Shown one piece after another: positions 1-11,200 of a stretch of 64,000 nt of DNA. Position 1 is the first letter of the stretch. Every line of letters begins with the position of its first letter. The DNA is from Ascidia mentula (Eukaryota > Chordata > Ascidiacea > Phlebobranchia > Ascidiidae), in contig OX387199.1 in NCBI GenBank assembly GCA_947561715.1, forward strand, positions 439,001-503,000, in the 5' to 3' direction. The position numbers were made by a program, and so were the translations under genes. The notes under the pieces were generated by a model. That model did no database searches. It was not told the origin of the DNA and saw only the letters and a program-made list of their open reading frames with translations.

Positions 1-205
1 TTTGGCAACTGAACATTCTTCTCACAAACCCATTCACATACACTTTAACACACACAGAAGGCAGGGTCGCCCCACTGCGCATGTCCTTTCTTAGCGATCA
101 CAGTTATCGTATCGAGACATTTAAATGCACTGACATTGCAGCTAAACTAGATTGAAAGGCACGTTTTCCCCGACAAGATAGTGCGAGAACCACAGAGTCA
201 TACCG

Positions 206-419
206 TGACGTCACGTGAACCCACCTTGCTCCTACGTAATAAACCTGTGCTGCCATCAAGCGTTCGAATATATGAGCCAGTGGAAGATATGAGATGTAAA
301 CATCTGTGGCGTTCATTTCGAAGAAGTGCTGCAACATACAACGTGTCTATTACTATCGCTATTTGTTCACAAACAAGGGCAGTGGACTTGGTTTGCGACA
401 ACGTCATATTATGACGTCA
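206..419. promoter_or_regulatory. Two perfect CRE palindromes beside ACSL exon 6
   Basis: tgacgtca occurs at 206-213, overlapping a CACGTG E-box, and again at 412-419. They sit in the introns on either side of ACSL exon 6 (225-328). An E2F-like ttggcggga follows at 438-446. Motif matches only. Confidence 0.25.
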
Positions 420-2397
420 ATATACATTTAAATGAAATTGGCGGGAAACAACGACACAGTTTAAAAGTAGTCTTGTGATCATTCTGTTCGTGGGGAGCAA
501 GATACAATGAGAGTAAGATTATATTTGCAAGGAATGTGATATCAGTATCATATTGTTCCGCTGCAAGAACCAAGAAATTATTTGCCACAAAAACAAAAAA
601 ATCCTAAAAAAATTGATTTATGTCAACCATACGTCTTTTCCCGCAGCGTAGACTCCACTCTGATTGGCGACAACATTTCCATGAGTAAGCATCACACCTT
701 TGGGGGCGCCAGTGGTTCCGCTTGTGTAACAAATCGTGCACAAATCTTCTCCTTTCGGCGGCTTAAACGAGAAATAAGTCAGTTGTGAAGAAGCAAACTC
801 ACACGACCGCCAAGTCATGCATTTCTATTTACCACAAATTCCTTTAAATTTTTCTTTCCGTTTTCTTCAACCTCGCTGAAGGCCACGACCTTGACCCCAG
901 ATTCTTCCGCCAATTTCTTGGTTTCTTCGTTAATTTCCACGGCGCTGATAATGACCTTCACCGAATATTTGCCATCTTGGACCCCCTTTATAAGTTTTGC
1001 AGCTTTCTCGTTCTTGTCCACAACAATAATCTCAAGTTCGCCTAAGGATGCGTAAAGGTATCACGATCATTTTCACAACTTAGAAATACACTTTATTGAA
1101 ATGTAGTGACTCGTTATTGTGATCAACCTTCGACCACATATGATGATGTTGCCAGAATAATTGACAAAAAACTGCACTCAGTGAAGTTCCAACTTTACAA
1201 TTTGTAAAACTCTCAAACCAATTGCTAAAAAAGTTTCGCAAAATTCAGTTGAAAGCAATTAACAGTAGAAGAATACTTACACTGTGCAACGATATGATCA
1301 ATCGCTGCCGGTCCCAACGTATCGTACAAAGTAACCACAACCATAGAGAAAGAGTTGCAAGCTTGTTCTGTTATTTTCCACTCGACTCTGTTTTGGGAGA
1401 AAATTCCAATGAACTGGGATTGGTCGTGTTTGGCGCCCTCTAGCAGTAGACCTGATCCAAAATGCTGGCTTCGATCCAACACTTGTTGGTAAGTCAACCA
1501 CTTGTAACCTTGATCGGGGCCCGGGCGCCAACCAAGACAGGGTCCACCATCTGTGAGCAAGCAAGCAAGATTGTATTTTAAGTAACGAGGCGTTGCAAAG
1601 AAGTTTAGCAAAACACATCAGTTATCAACTATTTAAACTGTAATAAATCTGGAAGGGACAAAAGTAGCAAAAAGTAGTGTTGACGTGGGGGATTTACCTA
1701 TATTGTCAACGGGGAAAGACATTCTTCATTACTTGAGGTCAGAGTCAGACAACTTTACTTACTTGACACTCTCACTCCCCTGAGGAAGGAATCGTGCAAA
1801 GTCCTCACACCTTTCTCGAGGTAATGAATAATTTGTCCATTGTGCAGACAAGGTGAAGCCCTCGCGTGAGTTTCTTCCTTAAAACACAACATGTCCATTA
1901 AAAGCAAGTGGTGAAATTACTGCATGTTTTCTATTTAAATTAAAATACTGTAGTAATCTTAGATCAAGTAGAGAGAAATGTTAAGGGACCTTAAGTAGGA
2001 GTAAGTTTGATTTGTTTGGCAAATTTAAACTTACATCCACCACCACAGTTTGTTTGAGATGAAACTCAGACAATGGAATTGATTTAAACTTGCATAATGG
2101 ATCATCTTCACTTGGTCCTGCGTCTCCGTTTTCCGGTTTTTGTTGTTGTTGTTGCTGTTGTTGTTCTACTTGTCCATTTTCTTCTTGTTGTTCATTTTCT
2201 TTAGGATTTTCTTCAGCGGCCCCCTGTCCTTCTGTAGTTTCTTGTTGTTCGTTTGTAGCTTGTTGTTGTTCGTCTGTAGCTTCTTGTTGTTCGTCTGTAG
2301 CTTGTTGTGGTTCATCTGTAGCTGTTTGTTCTGTTTGTATTTGTGTTTTGTCCTGTTGTTGCTCTTCTATCGAAGCCGCAACTTGTTCCTCCGACAT
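225..2397 (-). CDS. ACSL: Long-chain fatty acid-CoA ligase (ACSL1/5/6 type), N-terminal half; runs off the left edge
   Basis: Activates long-chain fatty acids to acyl-CoA through an acyl-adenylate, normally on ER, outer mitochondrial or peroxisomal membranes. Six coding exons read right to left with consistent phases: 2397-2035, 1877-1763, 1550-1281, 1043-833, 761-633 and 328-225. Together they give about 397 residues of an expected 650-720. Seen in order: a Q/E-rich leader (residues 1 to about 100), [16 protein letters not shown] followed by [18 protein letters not shown], the adenylate-forming P-loop [19 protein letters not shown], and [10 protein letters not shown]. The last visible exon ends in phase 2 at a GT donor, so the fatty-acid gate and C-terminal domain lie left of the window. 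ATG 2397 is chosen because it opens the leader exon and is in frame. Odd: the leader replaces the N-terminal membrane helix usual in vertebrate ACSL1 and contains a heptad-like repeat. Family assignment is firm; the exact paralogue is not. Confidence 0.9.
2120..2380 (-). repeat. 21-bp coding minisatellite and CAG-type run in ACSL exon 1
   Basis: On the minus strand the exon encodes four to five imperfect heptads of the type ATDEQQ(E/Q), followed by an eight-glutamine run. At DNA level the plus strand shows repeated gtctgtagcttgttgttgttc-like 21-mers and a (gtt)n run near 2141-2165. Both are in frame, so the repeat can change length without breaking the gene. Confidence 0.75.
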
Positions 2398-5300
2398 CTT
2401 AATTTCTCGACAGTAAACACGAAAATGACAAAATTACTTTTCTATTCTTCCTACGCGAACTGCTGTCATAAAATGTTTGTGAATGAATATGTGAGCAAAT
2501 TTCGGGATAATTTAAATAAGAACCATCACTGAGTTACATAAAGGCCAAACACGAACTTCTGCACATTGTAACGGAACTTCGTACAAAATACATCACAGGG
2601 TCAATTTCACAAAATCTTCACGATCGGACAATCGGTAAAACAACAAGAAATAACAAACAACTATTTGCAACAAACTTTCTAAAACGTCCCGCCCTCCTCG
2701 CATTCACACAGACACGAGTGAGCTGGCTGGAATGCCGCAAGCAAAACTGCCCTCATTTCTAACCACTCTCCAGTGGTGACCGCTCACAGCACAAGCAGTC
2801 ATGCAAGGCATCAGTTATGTTGTTACACGGAAGCTGGGAAACGTGACACGCCCCCGGACACGAACCATCGCCACGATCCCATGCTTTCCTGTAGTGAATT
2901 CATAAACACGGAATAACTTATTGCTGAATACTGCTCTTAAAACATGCATGGCAGCATCAGTAACAACTTATTCACGGAGTAACTTTTCGGTCCAACACAA
3001 CATGCCAACGCACAATTGGTTTCAAATCCCCATTTAACCAATTGTCTATGACAACAATAGCTACTGACACCTGGCATTCTGGACTGCAATTACCGCTAAC
3101 GACGTCACTTGCAACTACTTTTTGCTGCAAAGCAAATAATTGCCGAAGTCATTTACTCCTTTTGAATTAGTTTGAACAATTATTAACTCAGCGACTTGTG
3201 GATGAACGGGCAAAATTACGAATAGATTAAAGTTGAATTCTTCAACTTGCGTCAAACAATCTCAGACACAACATGTAACTGTAAAATTATCAACACAGTT
3301 ATAATTTACTGCAATTGCGTCTCTACAGTAATACGTGTGAGAGTTAGGTCACAAAAGAATGTCCTGATCCACTAACACAAAAGTTAACCCGCAAAACTGA
3401 CAAGCCAAAAACCAGGTTAATACAATGTCACGGTTGACTGATCTCCGTAAGATGACACGCCTGTTTGGAAACCTCTGGAGGAAAAGAAACTTTTTCTTTT
3501 TTTTCTGTTCTAAACTTTGTATTAATGTTGCGTCACCTTTTATATCTCGAGTCATTGAACAAAGCCAACAGAGGTTTTTTCCTCCAAACTGTCGTCACAT
3601 AAGTAAGACAAAAAGTACGTATTGACTGCATTATAATTTCCACATGTAAACAAAATAACCAATGTTTCAAAATAAACGTTTCCTAAATCATTTCCCCACA
3701 ACAAATATATTCCACTCCAACTTCCCACCTCTCAAAACGGAAACTGCTGCCGAGTTCCAACGACGCGAAAGTGGATTTTTACTACGTTAGCACGGGATCG
3801 CCTCGGGCATTCACATAAATAGTGTTTACACAGGCGTGGAATGTTGCGAACAAATATTCCACCATAGTTGAGTTGCACTTCGACTACCTGCTATTCAACA
3901 TAACAAGTCTTCCGTACCCACTGCATTGTTCGGCACCCGATTCGACCTCAACGTTATTGCGCAACTTCTCTCCAGGGGCCGACGCGAAATAATCCAGGGT
4001 TTGGTTTGGTTCTGTCGTCACGGTCCACTGCTCTCGATCCGCCCGAGCTAAAAAAAGAACTTTTTCATCGAAATTTCAACCAAACAAAATCCAGCACGAC
4101 AAAATATTTGTTGCTTTTCGTCAAGCACTGAGGATTAGAAAGACAATTCTCCATAGCTAGAGAATGCCATATTGTGGCGGAACATGAATATTTTGTTGAT
4201 TTTTGGCTGAAGATATGTTTTATTGTAAATAGCTTTGCAGCCACAGTAACACAATACACTTTCTGCGCTGCGTGCATTTTTACTAAATAAAACCCCGCAC
4301 AAAATTTGCCGCTGTGAAAATGTTCGTGTTGATATCCTGCAACGATCAACAGAACTTCTTTCCACTCTATCGTCACGAGTCCGAACAAATCTGTCTTCGT
4401 GCAAGCAAGCAGAACATTACTCATTCTAAGTCTTGCCGCGCATCCAAAGTCCAATCTGACGCAACTGTTTTTGGGCCAAAACTTTTGGCTCTGATTCCTC
4501 GGACACGAGACAACGCTCAATTTGTGGAAATGTTGAAATAATCGTTTTCTGCCCGAACGCCAACACTGGCGATCCTTTTCACCAAACACAAGAGTGGCTG
4601 ATTGCCTTGCGCAAGGTTTTGATACAAATTTATTCTGTTTTCTTTTGAGAAACCTTGGTTTTGTTGATGTTATTCGTAGCGATATATGAACGCACAAAAT
4701 GCACAGAATTACAAAACTTCTGACTCTGCTTCAGTATCATGGCTTAATTAAGATATCCTGGCTTAATTAAGATATCCTGCCTTCAAGCTTTTGGTAAAAT
4801 ATCCTGGCTTAAAGCTCCGTTGAACGACATTAGCGCGTATTTTACCAGCAAAGTTAGACCACTTGGTATTTTACTTAAGTCAAATATCATAGCAGTATAG
4901 TACAGCATGACCACAAGCCAAACGCGACCATTACTGCATCCGCACGTAATCTGAACCAACACAATTTGCCGCCTCAGGAAGTAATAAGAATACAACATGT
5001 TCCAACTACTACTTGCTCGAAAAAGGGCGCTCGCGAGCTTAAATTTTAAATATGGGAAAGTGAGTCACGGGTGGCCAAGATTCACAACTCATTAATGTTG
5101 AACACAAAGTCACAGGAGAACTTTAAAACTGTCTGGCTCGTCCGTTGTCTCGTTTCACTTTCGGGAAATGAAAACGAAAACTTAATAAATTACGAACCTC
5201 TAAAACAAGTGGTTGAAAACATCGTCATTCCAAACCGGTTCCTTTTAAAGAACGAAGTGTTAATTTCACAACAAGCAACAAAATAGAAGTTGGATCAACC

Positions 5301-8261
5301 ACAAAAAGTCTGTCTCCTGAACTGACAAGCAGAGCAACGTCTACCGGTTATAGCGGAACTACCTCCGGAAGTTGCGACGCATAATACGTGTGGTGACGTC
5401 ATGAACGCTCGGCGTTAGTAGCGACGTCTGTGATGAATAATAGCGAGGTTACTTTGTGCCATTCAGATTATTCACTTGTTGTTCGGCTCAAAAGTGTTCA
5501 CTTAATCACTCAAATTATCGACAACAATCGACCACAAATAACAACATTATCGCACCGTTTTTTGCAAAAATATCTGACAACCCGCCTTACTTTAACTAAG
5601 TTAGTTCGTCGCATTTATCTTGCTACATTTTAGCATCTGCGCCACTAAAACATTTGTCTTGTACGCCAGGGTTGCCCGAAATCAGGTACCTGTCCATGAG
5701 ACATCTGTATTCGGCACAGAAAGTGCAATGGCAATAGTATGAGTGTTCGACACACTTATAGTCTGGTCTGTGACACTACTACCTTATCCGGTCCATAATG
5801 CACGCAAGTTTGGGGTACTCTGTTGTACACAAGCAGAAGGAACTGGAAATTACTGCAGGAAGTGTTCATTGTGACGTACACAAAAAGGACAGTACAACGA
5901 AGTCTTTTAAAGTATGACAAAACAATGTATTTGCAACCTTCCATACACAAAAAACTTCTCTAAATATGAAACCAATCTGTAAAAATTAAACCTTTCTTGG
6001 CCGCAAATCTTCAGGTTTTAAAGCGGACCTCAGTCCATCTGACACAAGGACTACATTCCTCCCAATCAAAATATTTGCCACGCACTTTTAGGCGAGGCAA
6101 CGCGAGCAGTCGAGCGTGTCGTATTGACCAATCACGTCACAGCCTTTCGGTTTGTGACGAATTGCCCGGGGACACGGCACAATTGTGACGGAATGCTGTT
6201 TATGATATCACAATGCTGTTATTATGCGGTTTAAATCTGTATCTATTGTTCAGGTCGTTTATCTTGCTGGAGGCAGTTGAAATTGGACAGCGGACAAGCG
6301 AACATTCTTCTTCCCTTAATCGACGACCTCGCCATGCTTTCGTCACCAATTTGTACGTAATATTTGTTGATGTAACCGAGCAGTGCAAACGCTTAAATTA
6401 AGCTATCAGTTTCTTGTTAAATCCTGGCCACAAACCATGGCTTTCTACTGAGTATATTTGTCTGCAAACTCTTAAATACACTAAAACCGACTTGCGTCCG
6501 CTATGAAAATCTTAAATACAAAACGGTATTTTTGGGTCATATTTCAGCAAGTGCGGGTCGAATATAAATTAAATTTGAAGTTGACTCCACATGAAAATAC
6601 CTTGTTTGCTTCACGATCAGTTGATAATTACAAAACCTAATACAGGCGGTCGCATTTGATGAATAAACATTCGTAAATCTATAGAGATCACAAAGCAGTT
6701 GCATTTTTACCATCACTGTTTACGACAAACAATAATTTGCCGGTAAAAAATCTCATGACCTTTTTTTCTTATCACCGAATTGTACAAATCTCTCAAAGCG
6801 CCATTTAGCGGTTATAAATTAAATTGTTTACTTCCGTGTGGTTGAGCCTTTCATGACACACACGGTAAAGTTTACTTCGTCGTTTTGATTGTCATTGCGT
6901 TCTTCCGTGTGCATGTTGTGTCTTTTGTTACTGAGCGTTTAATTTGCTAAATTATTAAATCATGTTTTGATGGCCACACTTCGGGTTTCCGCGCTAACAT
7001 GTTGTGCTGCTGATGTCAAACAACCTACGGGAAATGTCATCAGTGTCTTGGCCATTAACACCAGTTGATTGTTTTGTCGCTAATATTGGGTTACTTTAGT
7101 TGTCACTTCCATCGGAACGTGGCATCACAAACAGTTTGAGCCCAGGAGCAAATCATTGCGTTGTGTTTCAGTGCCAGGGAGTGATTGGATCCAAGTTTGC
7201 TTCGAGCAGAAATCAACCCGTGGCTCACGCAAAGACAAATCGCATGGTTTTCTGCTTCCAGCATTCTGCTCAATCCAATCAATAGAAAAAAAGTTTAAAC
7301 GCTTTTAACAAATAAACATTTTGATCGCAGAAGCCAAGTTGCCCCTGCGGCATCGCTTTGTGTCAAAAAATCTTGAAAAAAGGATTTTCCTCTGCACCTG
7401 TTGTGGATTTTTTGCTGCATCGTGTGCGTTAATGTTGTCTAAAGTCGCGTTTAAAGGCACTGGATGGATGTTGCGTTGCTACCAGACATTGTGTTTTATT
7501 TAATCATTCACCTGGACATACGTGCTGTAGTATTACCCTGATGACTAACAGAAGCATACGTTCAAATGTGCCAGACGAACTAAGTATCTGAAATACTGGA
7601 TGGATGAATTGACAAATCATAAATGGATTTACTTTAAATGAAATTTAAGGTTGACTCTCTGATGTAAACAGACCGAATATATCTACAACAACTATTTTAT
7701 CATCAACTTGTTCATATTCGGAAACAATTAGAAAAATCATTTCTACATTTTAATATGAACAGAATAGCCAATACAGTGCTGGAAAACTTCATGTAAAGGT
7801 TTCGATTGTTTCTACAACCATTATCAATACAAATGAAGGTAATTTTCAACGTTAAATTTCCATCGTTTTTTTGCAGATTTGAGCCAAAGATTTCAGCAAA
7901 ATGGAAAAGAACTTTTCCACCGATGTGTATTTTCCACATTACTCAACACGGCTATCAACAGAAGCAAAAGGGACAGAAAGAATGACTAAGATCTTTTCTG
8001 CGTCATGACCATCATTATCAGGTGAACTATATTTTTGAAACGCCGTGTACACTTTAAGGGACTGAAACTGTCTAAAAACTAATTACGTCTCTCGTCACAT
8101 ATCAGTGGTTTAACAGCTTTTCACTTAATGTCATGATGTAAGATGTCTGTGTCGTTTCCCAAGTTTGACGGCGTTTCCATAATTTAATTCCGGTGTTGGA
8201 ATCGTTGATATTTGTTTTTGCAGCTTTTTTTTTTCATTATGCGTTGGTCAGCGATAATTAT
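2398..8261. other. Gene-free stretch, 5.9 kb
   Basis: No reading frame here shows a recognisable domain, consistent splice signals or a homologue that I know. The longest open frame (minus strand, 4065-4697) is Cys/Lys/Phe-rich with no domain and is treated as chance. It probably holds the 5' flank of ACSL. Noted inside: a short direct repeat of cttaattaagatatcctg around 4740-4780, several CpG-richer patches (3720-3990, 5330-5430, 6040-6190, 6830-6920), and a paired cttccgtgtg motif near 6830 and 6900. Confidence 0.6.
5335..5425. promoter_or_regulatory. Promoter-like patch with ETS and CRE motifs
   Basis: A CpG-richer island in AT-rich DNA. It contains an ETS core (cctccggaagt, near 5362-5372) and a perfect CRE palindrome tgacgtca at 5394-5401, 30 bp apart. 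No gene is recognisable directly beside it. It lies 3 kb upstream of the ACSL start codon and could be a distal ACSL promoter or an orphan start site. Inference from motifs only. Confidence 0.3.
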
Positions 8262-11200
8262 TAAACTTTAGCTGTTGTTGTTTCGCTGTTGGCGTTGCCT
8301 CGCCGTTATTCATCCGGGGTTCACGGTCATGTCGCTCCCTGACAGTTCCGCTGTCGATCGCCTTCGGCGTGAGATATGAACGCTCGCCATAGTGATGTGG
8401 CAAGTTCCCTTGGTTGAAGGCATCTCCGCGCTTAGTGGTTGTTTATTTGTTAAATTCCGCTTAAGTTGTTAAGTTTAGCTGTTGTTGTTTCGCTGTTGGC
8501 GTTGTTTCGCCGTTATTCATACGGGGTTCATGGTCATGTCGCTCCCTGGCAGTTCCGCTGTCGATCGCCTTCGGCGTGAGATATGAACGCTCGCCATAGC
8601 GATGTGGCAAGTTCCCTTGGTTGAAGGCGTATCCTCGCTTAGTGGTTGTTTTTTAGTTAAATTCCGGTTAAGTTGTTAAGTTTAGCTGTTGTTGTTTCGC
8701 TGTTGGCGTTGTCTCGCCGTTATTCATCCGGGGTTCATGGGCATGTCGCTCCCTGACAGTTCCGCTGTCGATCGCCTTCAGCGTGAGATATGAACGCTCG
8801 CCATAGCGATGTGGCAAGTTCCCTTGGTTGAAGGCGTATCCTCGCTTAGTGGTTGTTTTTTAGTTAAATTCCGGTTAAGTTGTTAAGTTTAGCTGTTGTT
8901 GTTTCGCTGTTGGCGTTGTCTCGCCGCTATTCATCCGGGGTTCATGGTCATGTCGCTCCCTGACAGTTCCGCTGTCGATCGCCTTCAGCGTGAGATATGA
9001 ACGCTCGCCATAGTGTTTCGGCAAGTTCCCTTGGTTGAAGGCGTATCCTCGCTTAGTGGTTGTTTTTTAGTTAAATTCCGGTTAAGTTAAGTTTAGCTGT
9101 TGTTGTTTCGCTGTTGGCGTTGTCTCGCCGCTATTCATCCGGGGTTCATGGTCATGTCGCTCCCTGACAGTTCCGCTGTCGATCGCCTTCAGCGTGAGAT
9201 ATGAACGCTCGCCATAGCGATGTGGCAAGTTCCCTTGGTTGCATGAAGGCGTCTCCGCGCTTAGTGGTTGTTTTTTAGTTAAATTCCGGTTAAGTTGTTA
9301 AGTTTAGCTGTTGTTGTTTCGCTGTTGGCGTTGTCTCGCCGTTATTCATCCGGGGTTCATGGGCATGTCGCTCCCTGACAGTTCCGCTGTCGATCGCCTT
9401 CAGCGTGAGATATGAACGCTCGCCATAGTGTTTCGGCAAGTTCCCTTGGTTGAAGGCGTCTCCGCGCTTAGTGGTTGTTTGTTTGTTAAATTCCGGTTAA
9501 TTTGTTAAGTTTAGCTGTTGTTGTTTCGCTGTTGGCGTTGTCTCGCCGCTATTCATCCGGGGTTCATGGTCATGTCGCTCCCTGACAGTTCCGCTGTCGA
9601 TCGCCTTCAGCGTGAGATATGAACGCTCGCCATAGTGTTTCGGCAAGTTCCCTTGGTTGAAGGCGTCTCCGCGCTTAGTGGTTGTTTGTTTGTTAAATTC
9701 CGGTTAATTTGTTAAGTTTAGCTGTTGTTGTTTCGCTGTTGGCGTTGTCTCGCCGCTATTCATCCGGGGTTCATGGTCATGTCGCTCCCTGACAGTTCCG
9801 CTGTCGATCGCCTTCAGCGTGAGATATGAACGCTCGCCATAGTGTTTCGGCAAGTTCCCTTGGTTGAAGGCGTATCCTCGCTTAGTGGTTGTTTTTTAGT
9901 TAAATTCCGGTTAAGTTGTTAAGTTTAGCTGTTGTTGTTTCGCTGTTGGCGTTGTCTCGCCGCTATTCATCCGGGGTTCATGGTCATGTCGCTCCCTGAC
10001 AGTTCCGCTGTCGATCGCCTTCAGCGTGAGATATGAACGCTCGCCATAGCGATGTGGCAAGTTCCCTTGGTTGAAGGCGTCTCCGCGCTTAGTGGTTGTT
10101 TGTTTGTTAAATTCCGGTTAATTTGTTAAGTTTAGCTGTTGTTGTTTCGCTGTTGGCGTTGTCTCGCCGCTATTCATCCGGGGTTCATGGTCATGTCGCT
10201 CCCTGACAGTTCCGCTGTCGATCGCCTGCGGCGTGAGATATGAACGCTCGCCATAGCGATGTGGCAAGTTCCCTTGGTTGAAGGCGTATCCTCGCTTAGT
10301 GGTTGTATTTTAGTTAAATTCCGGTTAAGTTGTTAAGTTTAGCTGTTGTTGTTTCGCTGTTGGCGTTGTCTCGCCGTTATTCATCCGGGGTTCATGGTCA
10401 TGTCGCTCCCTAGCAGTTCCGCTGTCGATCGCCTTCGACGTGAGATATGAACGCTCGCCATAGTGTTTCGGCAAGTTCCCTTGGTTGAAGGCGTCTCCGC
10501 GCTTAGTGGTTGTTGTTTTTTTCTTCAATTCGAGTAAAATTGTTAAGTTTAGCTGTTGTTGTTTCGCTGTTGGCGTTGTCTCGCCGTTATTCATCCGGGG
10601 TTCATGGGCATGTCGCTCCCTGACAGTTCCGCTGTCGATCGCCTTCAGCGTGAGATATGAACGCTCGCCATAGTGTTTCGGCAAGTTCCCTTGGTTGAAG
10701 GCGTCTCCGCGCTTAGTGGTTGTTTGTTTGTTAAATTCCGGTTAATTTGTTAAGTTTAGCTGTTGTTGTTTCGCTGTTGGCGTTGTCTCGCCGCTATTCA
10801 TCCGGGGTTCATGGTCATGTCGCTCCCTGACAGTTCCGCTGTCGATCGCCTTCAGCGTGAGATATGAACGCTCGCCATAGTGTTTCGGCAAGTTCCCTTG
10901 GTTGAAGGCGTCTCCGCGCTTAGTGGTTGTTTGTTTGTTAAATTCCGGTTAATTTGTTAAGTTTAGCTGTTGTTGTTTCGCTGTTGGCGTTGTCTCGCCG
11001 CTATTCATCCGGGGTTCATGGTCATGTCGCTCCCTGACAGTTCCGCTGTCGATCGCCTTCAGCGTGAGATATGAACGCTCGCCATAGTGTTTCGGCAAGT
11101 TCCCTTGGTTGAAGGCGTATCCTCGCTTAGTGGTTGTTTGTTTGTTAAATTCCGGTTAATTTGTTAAGTTTAGCTGTTGTTGTTTCGCTGTTGGCGTTGT

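Noticed and set aside
4065-4697. 210-codon minus-strand open frame
   Set aside because: Low-complexity, Cys/Lys/Phe-rich composition with no domain; the overlapping frames are equally open and no splice partners were found.
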